Assembly: GCF_009498275.1 (NCBI RefSeq)
Contig: NZ_CP045643.1
Coordinates: 1,426,001-1,490,000, forward strand
Direction of reading: 5' to 3'
Length of the DNA stretch: 64,000 nt
Source of the DNA: Streptomyces fagopyri
GTDB taxonomy: Bacteria; Actinomycetota; Actinomycetes; Streptomycetales; Streptomycetaceae
A model generated the notes under the pieces. The model was not told the origin of the DNA, ran no database searches, and was given only the letters and a program-made list of their open reading frames with translations. This document shows positions 8,874-18,169 of the stretch, in pieces (positions within the stretch are counted from its first letter, which is position 1; every line of letters begins with the position of its first letter). The position numbers and the translations under genes are program-made.

Positions 8874-10064
8874 CTACGTCCTGGCCGGTGCCGGCCGCCG
8901 GAGCAGGTAGAGGACCGCGACGGAGACCAGGACGGCCATGCACGCGATGAACACCAGCCCGGCGCCCTCCAGACCGATCCGGTCCGCCAGCACCCCCGCG
9001 CCGATCACCGGCAGCGAGATGCCCACGTACGCGACCACGAACAGCAGGGAGATGACCGCCGCACGCTGGTCGTCGGGGGACGCCTGGGCCACCTCGGACA
9101 GCGCACCGCGGAACGCGATCCCCTGCCCGGCACCGCCGACGAGCGCGCTCAGCACCACCAGCGCCAGCAGGTCCCACCGCAGCGCGCCCGCGAGGAGTGC
9201 CAGCCCCGCGAGGAGTGCGGCGCAGCCCACCGGCAGCGAACGCCCCGGCCCGATGACGCCGACGGCCAGTTGTCCGGCGGTCGAGGCGAAGAAGGCCAGC
9301 GCGACGACCAGCCCGCTCACGGCGCGGCTGTGCACACCCAGGGAGTGTTCGAGGAACGCCGGACTGACCGCCGTGAACACACCGAACAGCGCGAACCCCA
9401 CGAACGCGGCGATCGCCGCCGGTCCGAAGACCGCCCGCACCTGTGCGGGCAGACGGGGCCGTTGCGGCCGTACCGTGCGCGGCGGCCGCCGCTCCCCCAC
9501 GGTCTCCGGCAGCCGGAGCAGGACGGCGGCCGAGCAGGCCACCAGACCGAGATGTACGGCGAAGGGCAGGTACAGCGGCCAGGGGGCGTACTGCGCCAGC
9601 AGCCCGGCGAGCAGCGGACCGCAGCCCAGCCCGCCCATGTTGGCGGCCGTCGCCACGAGCGTGGCCCGCGAACCGCTGCCGCGGGGTGCCAGATCGATCA
9701 CGTAGGCCGTGGCGGCGCCGGTGAACAGACCGGCGGACAGCCCGGACAGCAGACGTCCCGCGTAGAGCCAGCCCAGTCCGGTGGAACACAGGAAGCAGAC
9801 GGCACTGGCCGCCGCGAACCCCAGGCCCCACAACAGCACCGGTCGCCTGCCCACGGCGTCGGAGGCGTTGCCCGCCAGCAGCAGCACGCCGATGACCCCG
9901 AAGGCGTACACGGCGTACACGACCGTGACCATCAGCTCGGAGAACCCGAACTTCTGCTGGTAGAGGTTGTAGAGAGGGGTCGGCAGTGTGGTGCCGGCCA
10001 TGCACACCGCGAACACGGCCCCGCCGAGCAAACACTGGCGCCACCCTCGGCGAACACCGTCCAT
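8874..10064 (-). CDS. MFS transporter
   Basis: 396 residues from the ATG at 10064. The longer frame upstream is not membrane-like. Twelve hydrophobic helices are evident. Loop 2-3 carries the MFS signature in degenerate form (GNASDAVGRRPVLLWG), and motif C-like Gly-rich helices occur in the fifth segment. This profile fits drug/metabolite exporters of the major facilitator superfamily. It diverges from an IclR-type regulator gene across a 175-bp intergenic region, so local control by that regulator is plausible. The substrate is unknown. Confidence 0.87.
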   Translation of the reverse strand: MDGVRRGWRQCLLGGAVFAVCMAGTTLPTPLYNLYQQKFGFSELMVTVVYAVYAFGVIGVLLLAGNASDAVGRRPVLLWGLGFAAASAVCFLCSTGLGWLYAGRLLSGLSAGLFTGAATAYVIDLAPRGSGSRATLVATAANMGGLGCGPLLAGLLAQYAPWPLYLPFAVHLGLVACSAAVLLRLPETVGERRPPRTVRPQRPRLPAQVRAVFGPAAIAAFVGFALFGVFTAVSPAFLEHSLGVHSRAVSGLVVALAFFASTAGQLAVGVIGPGRSLPVGCAALLAGLALLAGALRWDLLALVVLSALVGGAGQGIAFRGALSEVAQASPDDQRAAVISLLFVVAYVGISLPVIGAGVLADRIGLEGAGLVFIACMAVLVSVAVLYLLRRPAPART

Positions 10065-10239
10065 GCCGCCGACAGTAACCCCGTGCTCGGCCGCTGACCG
10101 GTTGGGCGGCCCGGCGTGCCCCGCGTGCCGTGCGTGCGGTGCGCGGGGAGGGTCGCGGGCCGGTTGAGTAATGGCTACTGATCCGCAGCCCGCCGTACTT
10201 GGCCACAGTGCTCGTGTGGCGACAACGGGGGGATGGCTC

Positions 10240-11073
10240 ATGGGACAGGGATTCGGGCAGGGGTTCGGGCAGTTACCCGGGCCGTACGAGACGCTTCGGG
10301 CGGAGTCGCGCGTACCGGCCCCGTGGCAGGGCGGACGGGGAGTGCTGGAGGGCGCGTTCCAGGTGATGGCGGTGCTGGACCAGGCGGGCCAGGCCGGGTT
10401 GACCAGTCTCGCGGCGCGGAGCGGACTGCCGAAGTCGACGGTGTACCGGCTCCTGGGGCAGCTGGCCGAACTGGGCGCGGTGGAACGGCAGGCGGACGTC
10501 TACCGGTTGGGGCCGCGGATGTTCCGCCTCGGGCAGGGGTGGCAGCCGTATCCGGGGCTGCGCACGGCGGCCCGGGAACCGGTGCGGCGGCTGGTCGCGG
10601 CCACCGGGGCGACCGTGGGAGTCAGCGTGTTGAGGGAGGGCCGGACGCTCGTGCTGGACTGGGCGGCCGGCCAGGACACCGCGCTCACGCCGCTGCTGGA
10701 CGTGGCCTCCTGGCCGTGGTTCACGGCGGCGGGCAAGGTCCAGGCCGCCGGGCGTCCGGACCCGGGCCCGGACGCCCCCGCCTCCTGGCCGCGCGAGGCG
10801 GCGGCCATCCGGGAACGCGGCGTGGCCTTCGACCGCGGAGAGGTCGTGGAGGGGGTCTGCTGCGCGGCGGTGCCGCTGCTGGGTGCGGGCGGTGCCGCCG
10901 TCGGGGCGCTGTGCGTCCTGACCACGGTCTCCGAGCGTCTGGAACCGCTCGCGGACATCGCCCAGCGGGCCGGCGAGGCGATCACGGCCCGTCTGCGGCA
11001 GCGGCGGCCGGGGGTGACCCCGTCCCGGGTCCGTCCTTCGTCGTTCACCGGCCCTGCCCCGATGACTCGGTGA
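10240..11073 (+). CDS. IclR-family transcriptional regulator
   Basis: 277 residues from the ATG at 10240, preceded by GGGGGGA. The N-terminal winged helix-turn-helix (about 37-95) has the IclR-like pattern AARSGLPKSTVYRLLGQL. The C-terminal ligand-binding domain (about 110-260) shows GVSVLREGRTLVLDW, TAAGKVQAA and GVAFDRGEVVEGVCCAAVPL. IclR proteins are effector-responsive dimers that often control adjacent catabolic or transport genes. The divergent MFS gene is the obvious candidate. The stop codon lies inside a short tandem repeat. Confidence 0.87.
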   Translation: MGQGFGQGFGQLPGPYETLRAESRVPAPWQGGRGVLEGAFQVMAVLDQAGQAGLTSLAARSGLPKSTVYRLLGQLAELGAVERQADVYRLGPRMFRLGQGWQPYPGLRTAAREPVRRLVAATGATVGVSVLREGRTLVLDWAAGQDTALTPLLDVASWPWFTAAGKVQAAGRPDPGPDAPASWPREAAAIRERGVAFDRGEVVEGVCCAAVPLLGAGGAAVGALCVLTTVSERLEPLADIAQRAGEAITARLRQRRPGVTPSRVRPSSFTGPAPMTR

Positions 11074-11086
11074 CTCGGTGACTCGG
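11063..11086. repeat. Three tandem copies of TGACTCGG
   Basis: Three perfect 8-bp units overlap the stop codon of the IclR-type gene. Because 8 is not a multiple of 3, loss or gain of a unit would change the reading frame of the protein's end. The 300 bp that follow hold no gene. They are rich in GGGACC/GGGCCC motifs, including GATCGGGACC repeats near 11228. Confidence 0.75.
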
Positions 11087-11389
11087 TGAAGGGCTTCGCG
11101 CGGGCGCGGGCTCCGTGCGAGCGGGGCCCGTAGCTGCGGGGCCCATGCCCACGGGACCCGTGCCTTCGTCTGTGGGCCCCCGCGCCTGCGGGACCGTCCC
11201 TGCCTGTGGGGACCCCGTCGGGTCCTGATCGGGACCTGATCGGGACCCCGGATTTTGGACTTGCGGGTCCATTTTTTACCTCGCACAGTGGACCTCGCGC
11301 CCTGGCCGTCCAGGGCCCCGTCCAGCCGGCGGCCGTGTGCGGTTCGGCCGGGCGGATTCACGATGCAGGACCGAGCAGCGGAGTAGATC

Positions 11390-12154
11390 ATGTCGATGCG
11401 TCTTGAGGGTAGGACCGCCCTGGTGACCGGTGCGACGAGCAACATCGGGCGGGCGATCGCGGAGGCCTTCGCCGCCGAGGGCGCGCACGTCGTCGTCTCC
11501 GGCCGCAGCGCCGAACGGGGCCGGGAGGTCGTCGACGGAATCCGCGTACGCGGCGGTCGTGCCGACTTCGTACGGGCCGACCTGGACGGCAGCGCCGCCG
11601 CCTCGCGGGCACTGGCCCAGGAGGCGACACGGGTCCTCGGCGGCCGGATCGACGTCCTCGTCAACAACGCCGGCATCTACCCCGGCGACACCACGACGGC
11701 CACCGACGAGAAGACCTTCGACCTGGTCTACGCCGTGAACGTGAAGGCCCCGTTCTTCCTGACCGCGGCCGTCGCCCCCGCGATGGTGGAGGCCGGCGGC
11801 GGGGCGATCATCAACCTGGGCTCCTGGATCGCCCGTCTGGGCATTCCGGTCGGCGCCCTCTACAGCTCCACCAAGGGAGCCGTGGAGACGCTGACCCGGG
11901 CCTGGGCGGCGGAGTTCGGACCGCAGGGCGTGCGCGTGAACGCGATCTCCCCCGGCGTGGTGCTGCCGCCCACGCAAGGCGAGGAGCGCCCCTCCGCGAT
12001 CATGATGAAGGGCACCCCGGCGGGCCGGATGGGCACTCCCGACGCCATCGCGCACGCCGCCGTGTACCTGGCGGGCGACGAGTCCTCGTTCGTGCACGGC
12101 ATCGTGCTCGACGTCGACGGCGGCCGCACCACCGCCGCCGTCATCGCCGCCTGA
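11390..12154 (+). CDS. Short-chain dehydrogenase/reductase
   Basis: 254 residues, a classical SDR. The cofactor motif TGATSNIG spans 13-20, NNAG 92-95, catalytic Ser145, and YSSTK with Tyr158 and Lys162. The C-terminal IVLDVDGG segment is typical of FabG-like enzymes. It should oxidise or reduce an alcohol/ketone with NAD(P)H. The substrate is unknown and no pathway neighbours are present. It is preceded by about 300 bp without genes and followed by a strong hairpin. Confidence 0.9.
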   Translation: MSMRLEGRTALVTGATSNIGRAIAEAFAAEGAHVVVSGRSAERGREVVDGIRVRGGRADFVRADLDGSAAASRALAQEATRVLGGRIDVLVNNAGIYPGDTTTATDEKTFDLVYAVNVKAPFFLTAAVAPAMVEAGGGAIINLGSWIARLGIPVGALYSSTKGAVETLTRAWAAEFGPQGVRVNAISPGVVLPPTQGEERPSAIMMKGTPAGRMGTPDAIAHAAVYLAGDESSFVHGIVLDVDGGRTTAAVIAA

Positions 12155-12375
12155 CACGCACCACGGGCCGGGGATCCGGGCACGCCGTCCCCGCCGTCGG
12201 GCGGCGGCACGGCGACTCACGCCCTCCCGCACCACGCACCACGGCCCCAGCCGTCGCGAAACCACCGGCCGCCTGCCGGCGCGGCCCGTGGCGGGTCCGC
12301 CACGCGCCGCGCCGGGGAACGGTGTCGGCGCGTGACCGTGCCGACCCGCCACCGCTCCGGTCATGTCCGTTCCAG

Positions 12376-12415
12376 CGCAGGCGAGTTGACCAGGTGAAGG
12401 GTCAACTCGCCTGCG
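12376..12415. terminator. 16-bp perfect stem-loop
   Basis: The arm CGCAGGCGAGTTGACC (12376-12391) and its exact reverse complement (12400-12415) flank an 8-nt loop. It lies about 220 bp after the SDR stop in a 620-bp stretch without a clear gene. It could be a bidirectional terminator or an RNA element. There is no U tract on either strand. Confidence 0.6.
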
Positions 12416-12780
12416 ACGCACCACCACCGGCACGGTCCGCCGCCGGCGCCGTCAAGGACCGGTCGCCGGCCGCGCCTGGCGGACCCTCGCCGGACCGCTC
12501 CGTCGTGAGGGACGACCGGTCCTACCTTGCCTGCCCGGTGTCCGCGGCGGCGTACCACCGCTCCGCGATCGGGCGTGCCTTCATGGGCATCCGACCCGCC
12601 GTCCCCCGGCCGGGCGCCGGGCGTGCCCGTGACCGTGCCGCACGCTCCCTGGCCGTACCGGCCCACGGGGCAAGGGAATTGGTTCCTGTCCGCCGCATCC
12701 GAAACCGTCCCCGCCCCGGAAGTACGGCACCAGAAGCGACAACGCGCGCGTGGAGATCACGCCGAAGGGTGCCGGGGGCC

Positions 12781-12945
12781 ATGCCGAATCCGCAACCGGG
12801 GCATCACAGTCCCGAGGCCGTGTACGTCAGTCATGTCGGCAACTGCCGAGTCTGCAAACGGGAGTCGGGCCGCTGCCCGCGCGCCGAGCGGCTGTGGCGC
12901 GTGTACCAGGAGTGGCGCGCCACCACACGCGACCGCTCCGACTGA
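12781..12945 (+). CDS. Small Cys-containing protein, 54 aa
   Basis: The frame MPNPQPGHHSPEAVYVSHVG continues with C-R-V-C and a third Cys, then Arg/Trp-rich helices (RLWRVYQEW). A Gly/Gly-rich purine stretch just upstream can serve as ribosome-binding site. The residue pattern and codon bias look coding, unlike the flanking frames. Three cysteines and two adjacent histidines could bind a metal. No known function. Confidence 0.5.
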   Translation: MPNPQPGHHSPEAVYVSHVGNCRVCKRESGRCPRAERLWRVYQEWRATTRDRSD

Positions 12946-13118
12946 GCGGTGCCCGTGCCCGTGCGCGAGCGGGTGAGGGCGGGCAGCCGTCACGGCGTCG
13001 CCCGCCGCACCGCTCCCCGGGTGTGTGCCGGTGGTGGACGACGGGGTCGAGGCCAGGGGTGCCTCCGGGCGGGGCCGGGCCGTCACCCGCCCGGAGGCCG
13101 TAGGGGAGGACGCCGCCT

Positions 13119-14453
13119 CTACAGCCCCACGTCGCGGCTGCGGATGTCGTCCAGTGACTCGCGGCGGACGAGAAGGCGGGCGTGGCCACCGTGCACGGCG
13201 ACCACCGGCGGGCGGCCGACCATGTTGTACCCGGACGCCATGGAGAGGTGGTAGGCACCCGCGACGGGGACGGCCAGCAGGTCGCCCGGGTGTACGTCGG
13301 CGGGGAGTTCGACGTCGGTGGCGAGCACGTCACCGGCCTCGCAGTGGCGGCCCACGACGGTCACCGCGGCCCGCTCCGCCGCACCGTGACGGCCGATCAG
13401 ACGAGGCGCGTACCGCACGCCGTACAGCGCGGGCCGCGGGTTGTCGCTCATCCCGCCGTCGACGGCGACGAAGACGTGGTCGCCGGTCCGCTTGACGGCC
13501 AGGACGTGGTAGAGGGCGACCCCCGCCGGCCCCACGACGGCGCGGCCGGGCTCGATCATCAGACGGGGTACGGTCAGCCCGGCGGCCGCACACGCCTCGA
13601 CGAGTTCGCTCCGGACCCGGCGTGCCAAGGCCGTGAGGTCCAGGGCCTGTTCACCCGGCCGGTAGGCGATGCCGTGGCCGCCGCCGAGGTCGAGCTCGGG
13701 CAGGACGAGGCCGTGCTCCTCACGCAGCCGCGCCATCAGCCCCACCATGCGCCGCACGGCCGTCAGATACGGCTCGACGCTGGTGATCTGAGAGCCCAAG
13801 TGGCAGTGCAGGCCCGTGAGTTCGAGCTGCGGTTGGTCGAGGATCCGGCTGATGGCGTGCTGGGCGTACCCGTCGGCCATGGACAGGCCGAACTTCTGGT
13901 CGTCGGTGCCGGTGCGGATCTTCTCGTGGCCGCCCGCGCTGATGGCCGGCACCACCCGCACCATGACCTTCTGGTGTCCGCCGGGCCCGACGGCGGCGGC
14001 CAGCCGGGCGATCTCGGAGGAACTGTCGATCACGATGCGCCCGACCCCCAGACGCAGCGCGGATTCCAGGTCCTGCGGGGACTTGGCGTTGCCGTGCAGC
14101 ACGATCCGCTCGGGCGGGAACCCGGTGGTGACCGCGAGTTCCAGTTCACCGGCGGAGCAGACGTCGAGGCCGAGGCCCTCCTCGTCCACCCAGTGGGCCA
14201 TGCCCCTGCACAGGAACGCCTTGGCCGCGTAGAGGACGTCGGCGTCGGGGAAGGCGTGCCGGTAGGTACGGCAGCGCTCCCGCACCTCGCCCTCGTCGAG
14301 TACGTAGGCGGGGGTGCCGAAGCGGTCGGCGATCTCGGCGAGCGGGACGCCGCCCACGGCCAGGTCTCCCTGACGGGGCTCGGTGGCCGAGGCGGGCCAC
14401 ACCGACAGGTCGCCGCCGGTGGTGCTGACAGCGGATTCGTGAACAGTGGTCAT
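13119..14453 (-). CDS. lysA: Diaminopimelate decarboxylase-like PLP enzyme
   Basis: 444 residues, fold type III PLP decarboxylase. The PLP lysine is Lys78 in YAAKAF. The phosphate-binding GGGHG spans 257-261, EPGR 301-304, and the active-site Cys371-Glu372 lies in CEAGD. The family converts meso-diaminopimelate to L-lysine. A Streptomyces chromosome usually has its main lysA next to thrA/hom, so this separate copy, paired with a small accessory gene, may be a paralogue with another substrate. It lies 13 bp downstream of the 152-aa protein gene, so the two are probably co-transcribed. Confidence 0.85.
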   Translation of the reverse strand: MTTVHESAVSTTGGDLSVWPASATEPRQGDLAVGGVPLAEIADRFGTPAYVLDEGEVRERCRTYRHAFPDADVLYAAKAFLCRGMAHWVDEEGLGLDVCSAGELELAVTTGFPPERIVLHGNAKSPQDLESALRLGVGRIVIDSSSEIARLAAAVGPGGHQKVMVRVVPAISAGGHEKIRTGTDDQKFGLSMADGYAQHAISRILDQPQLELTGLHCHLGSQITSVEPYLTAVRRMVGLMARLREEHGLVLPELDLGGGHGIAYRPGEQALDLTALARRVRSELVEACAAAGLTVPRLMIEPGRAVVGPAGVALYHVLAVKRTGDHVFVAVDGGMSDNPRPALYGVRYAPRLIGRHGAAERAAVTVVGRHCEAGDVLATDVELPADVHPGDLLAVPVAGAYHLSMASGYNMVGRPPVVAVHGGHARLLVRRESLDDIRSRDVGL

Positions 14454-14466
14454 CGTGCGTTCCCTC

Positions 14467-14925
14467 TCAACCGATCCACAGTGCCAGAGCCGAGACGAGT
14501 GCGGCGGCGCCGGTCACCCGCAGCACCCCGACGGCCTGCGGATCCCATGTGCTCGTGCGGGTACGGGGTGCGGGCCGCTCCCGCGGGGCGGGGGCGGCGG
14601 CCCGGACGGGCTCCGTGGCGACCGGCGTGGTCCGGGTCGGAGCCGGTGCGGAGAAGGAGGGGTCCACCGTGACCGTGGTGACTCCCAGCGGCTCCGCCAT
14701 CGTGCGCAGAGCGGGCTCGGCGAGCCTGATCCACGCCTGCTCGGGGCCGAGTGTCGTGGTCAGTCCGCGCTCCGAGGTGAAGCCGACGGCCGTACGCTCG
14801 CCGAGCGGCGTACGGAAGAGCCGGACGGCACACCCTGCCGACCCCGGCCGGACCGGAACGAACAGCGCTCCGGCCGGGAATCGTTCGGAGGGTTCCGGGT
14901 CTTCACCGCACGAGAGTTGTTGCAT
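14467..14925 (-). CDS. SAV_915/SseB-like small membrane-anchored protein
   Basis: 152 residues from the ATG at 14925, with an ideal AGGAGG 6 nt upstream. The N-terminal domain (PAGALFVPVRPGSAGC, VRLFRTPLGERTAVGFTSE) matches SAV_915-type proteins of Streptomyces, which resemble the SseB N-terminal fold. An Ala/Pro/Arg-rich linker and one C-terminal hydrophobic helix (VTGAAALVSALALWIG) suggest membrane anchoring with the soluble part in the cytoplasm. It sits directly upstream of the lysA-like gene. The functional link is unknown. Confidence 0.65.
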   Translation of the reverse strand: MQQLSCGEDPEPSERFPAGALFVPVRPGSAGCAVRLFRTPLGERTAVGFTSERGLTTTLGPEQAWIRLAEPALRTMAEPLGVTTVTVDPSFSAPAPTRTTPVATEPVRAAAPAPRERPAPRTRTSTWDPQAVGVLRVTGAAALVSALALWIG

Positions 14926-15179
14926 GGGATGCCTCCTGGAGGATCCGGGACGGTTCGGTGAGCGACTCGACGCCTCCGACGCGAGGAGGCCGGCGCTCAC
15001 AGCAGAAGCTATTCCCGTGCCCACCGGTTCTCCGACACCTCATGACGCGACGCTGACGGTGATCGTGCCGACGCTGACGGGATGCTGACGCGGGCCACGA
15101 CCGGCTGGCGGGACGGCGTCAGGAGCGCGCCAAAAAGGGGCCTGTGGGGTGCCGAAGCGCCCCTGCCCAGGAGTGCAAT

Positions 15180-15192
15180 GGGACGCGGTCCC
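15180..15192. promoter_or_regulatory. Possible DevR/DosR-type box
   Basis: GGGACGCGGTCCC is a perfect inverted repeat 55 bp upstream of the universal stress protein start. Dormancy regulators of the DevR/DosR type bind GGGAC-n-GTCCC-like palindromes in front of universal stress protein genes. The assignment is by analogy only. The same 320-bp gap also holds three CGCTGACG-like repeats near 15050-15095. Confidence 0.4.
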
Positions 15193-15246
15193 TCGTGGAC
15201 CGCCCGCGGGAGGGACCCGTGGACGTGTGCGAAGAACGGTCGACTC

Positions 15247-15816
15247 ATGTCTGATTCCGGCGCCCCCGCGGCCGCCCGTGTCCTGGTGGGAGTCAGCGGC
15301 TCCCTCGGCAGCCTCACCGCTCTGTGCCGGGCCGCCGACGAGGCCCGGCGGCGGGGCGCCGAGCTGTGGCCCGTGCTGGCCTGGGAGCCGCCCGGCGGTG
15401 AACTCGCCGCCCGCCGTACGCCGGCCTCGTACGTGCTGCTCGACGAGTGGCAACGGCTGGCGCGGGGGAATCTGCTCACCGCGCTCGACGACGCTTTCGG
15501 GGACACCGGTCCCGGGGTGCCGATGCGCGCCCTCGTCGCGCGTGGCACCGCGGGCCGGGCGCTGGTGGAGAGCGCCGACCGCGAGAGCGATCTGCTGGTC
15601 GTCGGCGCCGGGCGGCGAAGCGGCTGGCACCGGCTCTGTTCGTGCTCGGTGAGCCGTTACTGCCTCACCCATGCCGTCTGCCCGGTCCTCGCGGTGCCGC
15701 CGTCCCCGCTGGAGGCCGAACTGACCACCGCGCACCGGCGCAACCTGTGGCACCTGCGGCTCGACACCCGGCGTCTGGCGGAGGCGGCCGAGAAGACCGC
15801 TGCGCCCGACGCCTGA
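15247..15816 (+). CDS. Universal stress protein (UspA family)
   Basis: 189 residues from the ATG at 15247. One Usp domain: N-terminal strand VLVGVSGSLGSLTALCRA, then DLLVVGAGRRSG followed by a CSCSVS segment and CPVLAVPP near residue 155. These correspond to the ATP-binding G-x2-G-x9-G(S/T) region, with the last Gly replaced by Cys, so nucleotide binding is uncertain. The C-terminal 30 residues extend past the domain. Such proteins respond to hypoxia or starvation in actinobacteria, and the upstream palindrome would fit. Confidence 0.83.
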   Translation: MSDSGAPAAARVLVGVSGSLGSLTALCRAADEARRRGAELWPVLAWEPPGGELAARRTPASYVLLDEWQRLARGNLLTALDDAFGDTGPGVPMRALVARGTAGRALVESADRESDLLVVGAGRRSGWHRLCSCSVSRYCLTHAVCPVLAVPPSPLEAELTTAHRRNLWHLRLDTRRLAEAAEKTAAPDA

Positions 15817-15922
15817 CGGCCGGGCGGGCACGGTCCCCCGTGGACCGAGCCGCCACGGCCCGTACGGTCCGTACCGCCGATGGCGCGCACGGGTCCGCTT
15901 CCGCGGCTGTCCGCGCCGCCGG

Positions 15923-16873
15923 TCACTCCTCGTTCGTCGCCGTCACCGGACGTGTGCAACCGACCTCCGGCGGCTTGGACATCTGTGCGCGCAGGTGCAG
16001 GGCGTCGCCGATGAAGAGGTCGTAGACCAGGACTCCGATCACGCCGCCGATCAGGGGGCCGACGAGGGGAATCCAGAAGTAGTCGCTGAAGGCACCCGGC
16101 GAGGTGCCCGGCAGGGCCAGCTCGCGCCAGCCCGCGAGCCAGGCGAACAGGCGCGGGCCGAGGTCCCTGGCCGGGTTGATCGCGTAGCCGGCGTTCGCAC
16201 CGTACGAAAGTCCGATGGCGGCGACCGCGAGCCCGATCACCAGCGGTCCGAGGAAGATCCGTACGGCCGGGTTGCGCATGTCGATGACCGCCATGATGAA
16301 GACGAGCATGAACGCCGCCCCGACGATCTGGTCGACGAGCGGGCCCCAGACGCCGCCGTGGAAGTACTGGGCGGGAAAGGTGCCGAAGATCGAGAAGGTG
16401 GCGAGGGTGTGCCCGTTGGTCTTCGGCCCCTTCATCGCCTGGTCCAAGGCGCTGATGGCGTCGTGGTAGACCGCGTACACCAGCGCGGCACCGGCGAACG
16501 CGCCGACGACCTGTGCGACCACGTACGGCACGACCTTGGCCCAGGGGAATTTGCGGCGCAGCGCGAAGGCGAGGGTGACGGCCGGATTGAGGTGCGCGCC
16601 GCTGACTCCGCCCGCCACGTAGACGCCGAAGGTGACGGCCAGTCCCCAGCCCGCCACCGGCATGACCCAGTCGCCGGCGCCGAGGAACATGGTCGTCGCT
16701 CCCGCAGTACGGCCCGAACCGGGAAGGGCGGCCACGGCCATGGCCGCGACGCCGCACCCGAACGAGATGAGGACGAACATCCCCAGGAACTCCGCCAGGC
16801 ACTCGCCGAGCAGGCCGCCCCTGCGCCGGAGCCGGGAGGGTCGCACCAGGAGTGGAACGTGAACCGTCATCAT
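15923..16873 (-). CDS. glpF: MIP-family aquaglyceroporin
   Basis: 316 residues, six membrane helices and two half-helices. The NPA signature appears twice, at 96-98 (HLNPAVT) and 233-235 (AINPARD). Asp237 after the second NPA and Gly-rich surroundings are typical of glycerol facilitators rather than strict water channels. The N-terminal 20 residues are basic, giving a cytoplasmic start. glpK and glpD are not next to it, unlike the usual Streptomyces gyl operon, so this may be an extra channel for glycerol or small polyols. Confidence 0.88.
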   Translation of the reverse strand: MMTVHVPLLVRPSRLRRRGGLLGECLAEFLGMFVLISFGCGVAAMAVAALPGSGRTAGATTMFLGAGDWVMPVAGWGLAVTFGVYVAGGVSGAHLNPAVTLAFALRRKFPWAKVVPYVVAQVVGAFAGAALVYAVYHDAISALDQAMKGPKTNGHTLATFSIFGTFPAQYFHGGVWGPLVDQIVGAAFMLVFIMAVIDMRNPAVRIFLGPLVIGLAVAAIGLSYGANAGYAINPARDLGPRLFAWLAGWRELALPGTSPGAFSDYFWIPLVGPLIGGVIGVLVYDLFIGDALHLRAQMSKPPEVGCTRPVTATNEE

Positions 16874-17054
16874 GGCTCCCTAGGGGCCTGGGCCGGGCGG
16901 CGGGGACTTCTCGCGCCGTCGAGATGTCCACCGATGACCGGGAACCCGGCGTCGCGCGCGACGGGGCGCGGAGAGCACGTGGCCGATGTCGGCGCGCCTT
17001 GGCCTCCGACCGTTCCCGGGTGGGTCCGGCTGATCCGCCGGACCGAGGAAACGT

Positions 17055-17903
17055 CTATTCCCCGTCGGCGCCGGGGCGGCACTGGAACCGCGTCACCCAC
17101 TGCGGGAGATCGCGTTCGAGGTCGCTCCGCTGCTGGAGGCCCGCTTCGAAGAGGTGCTTGGCGACATGCTGCTGGGCGGGGCGGTTCGTCGCGGCCCAGA
17201 AGGCGTCCATCTGGTCCTTCAACTCGCTGTCCGGTCGCTTCGTGGCGAGGTTGACGAAGTGCTTGATGTCCCTGATCGTGTGCAGGTCGAACTGGGCGAC
17301 GCGCGACGCGAAGTCATCGACGAAGGCGTCGAGTTCGGCGTCGGGGAAGGCCCGGTTCATGTATCCGTACCGTTCGGCGAGCGCCCCGTCGTAGTCGAGG
17401 CCGCCGAAGAGGATCTCGAACGTCCGGCCGCGCCCGACCAACCCGGGCAGAAGAGTGGCGGGCCCACCCCCCGGAACGGCGCTCATACCGATCTCGAACT
17501 GGCCGATGACCGCCTTCTCGCGGCTCGCGAACCGGATGTCGGTGGCGAGGAGGAACTCGCTGCCCGCACCGCGTGCCCTGCCCCGGACCGAGGCGATGGT
17601 GACCACGGGCAGGGTCATGAGACGGGTGAGCACCCTCGTCCAGGGATGGATCTCCTCCGGGTGGGCCAGGGCACGCTTGGACTCGTTCTCGTCGGACAGG
17701 TCGAAGTGGGCCAGGTAGAAGTCGGGGTCGGCGCTGTCGAAGACGATGACCGCCAGCGTGTCGCTCTCCTCGGCACGCGTGAGCAGCGCGCCCAGTTCCC
17801 TGGTCATGGCCGCGTCGACGAGATTGACCGGAGGATTGTCGAAGGTCACCCGCCACAAGGCGGGCGAGTGCTCCGTGAGGGCGAACGTCGTCGGTGAGTC
17901 CAT
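17055..17903 (-). CDS. Enoyl-CoA hydratase/isomerase family protein
   Basis: 282 residues with the crotonase fold. The strand FDNPPVNLVDAAM, the oxyanion region SVRGRARGAGSEFLLATDIRFAS, and FEIGMSAVPGGGPATLLPGLVGR are all present. The usual catalytic Glu positions of enoyl-CoA hydratase are not clearly conserved, so hydratase activity is uncertain. Isomerase, hydrolase or dehalogenase activity is possible in this superfamily. It is a single-gene unit with the accessory region beginning just after it. Confidence 0.8.
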   Translation of the reverse strand: MDSPTTFALTEHSPALWRVTFDNPPVNLVDAAMTRELGALLTRAEESDTLAVIVFDSADPDFYLAHFDLSDENESKRALAHPEEIHPWTRVLTRLMTLPVVTIASVRGRARGAGSEFLLATDIRFASREKAVIGQFEIGMSAVPGGGPATLLPGLVGRGRTFEILFGGLDYDGALAERYGYMNRAFPDAELDAFVDDFASRVAQFDLHTIRDIKHFVNLATKRPDSELKDQMDAFWAATNRPAQQHVAKHLFEAGLQQRSDLERDLPQWVTRFQCRPGADGE

Positions 17904-18169
17904 GGAGCCGACGCTAGTGAAGCAGGGCCGAACGGCAACCCGGCCCCGTCCGATCGAGTACCCCCGGCCGCCCGCACCGGCTGTCCCGGCTGTCCCGGCG
18001 GGTTCCGCCGCGGTGGCGCGCGAGGCTCCGTGCCGGTGGCGGGCCCGGCACCGTTTCGGCCCCGAGGGCTGTCCGTGACCCCCGGTGGATCGGCGCGCGG
18101 CGTCGGACGCGGTGCGTCGGACAGGTCGCGTGAGGGTGGTGGCTCCCTGGGCGGGCGAGGCCGTTCCTC

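Noticed and set aside
11100..11275. GGGACC/GGGCCC-rich stretch as a structured repeat array
   Set aside because: Units vary in length and spacing. It is probably just low-complexity GC-rich intergenic DNA.
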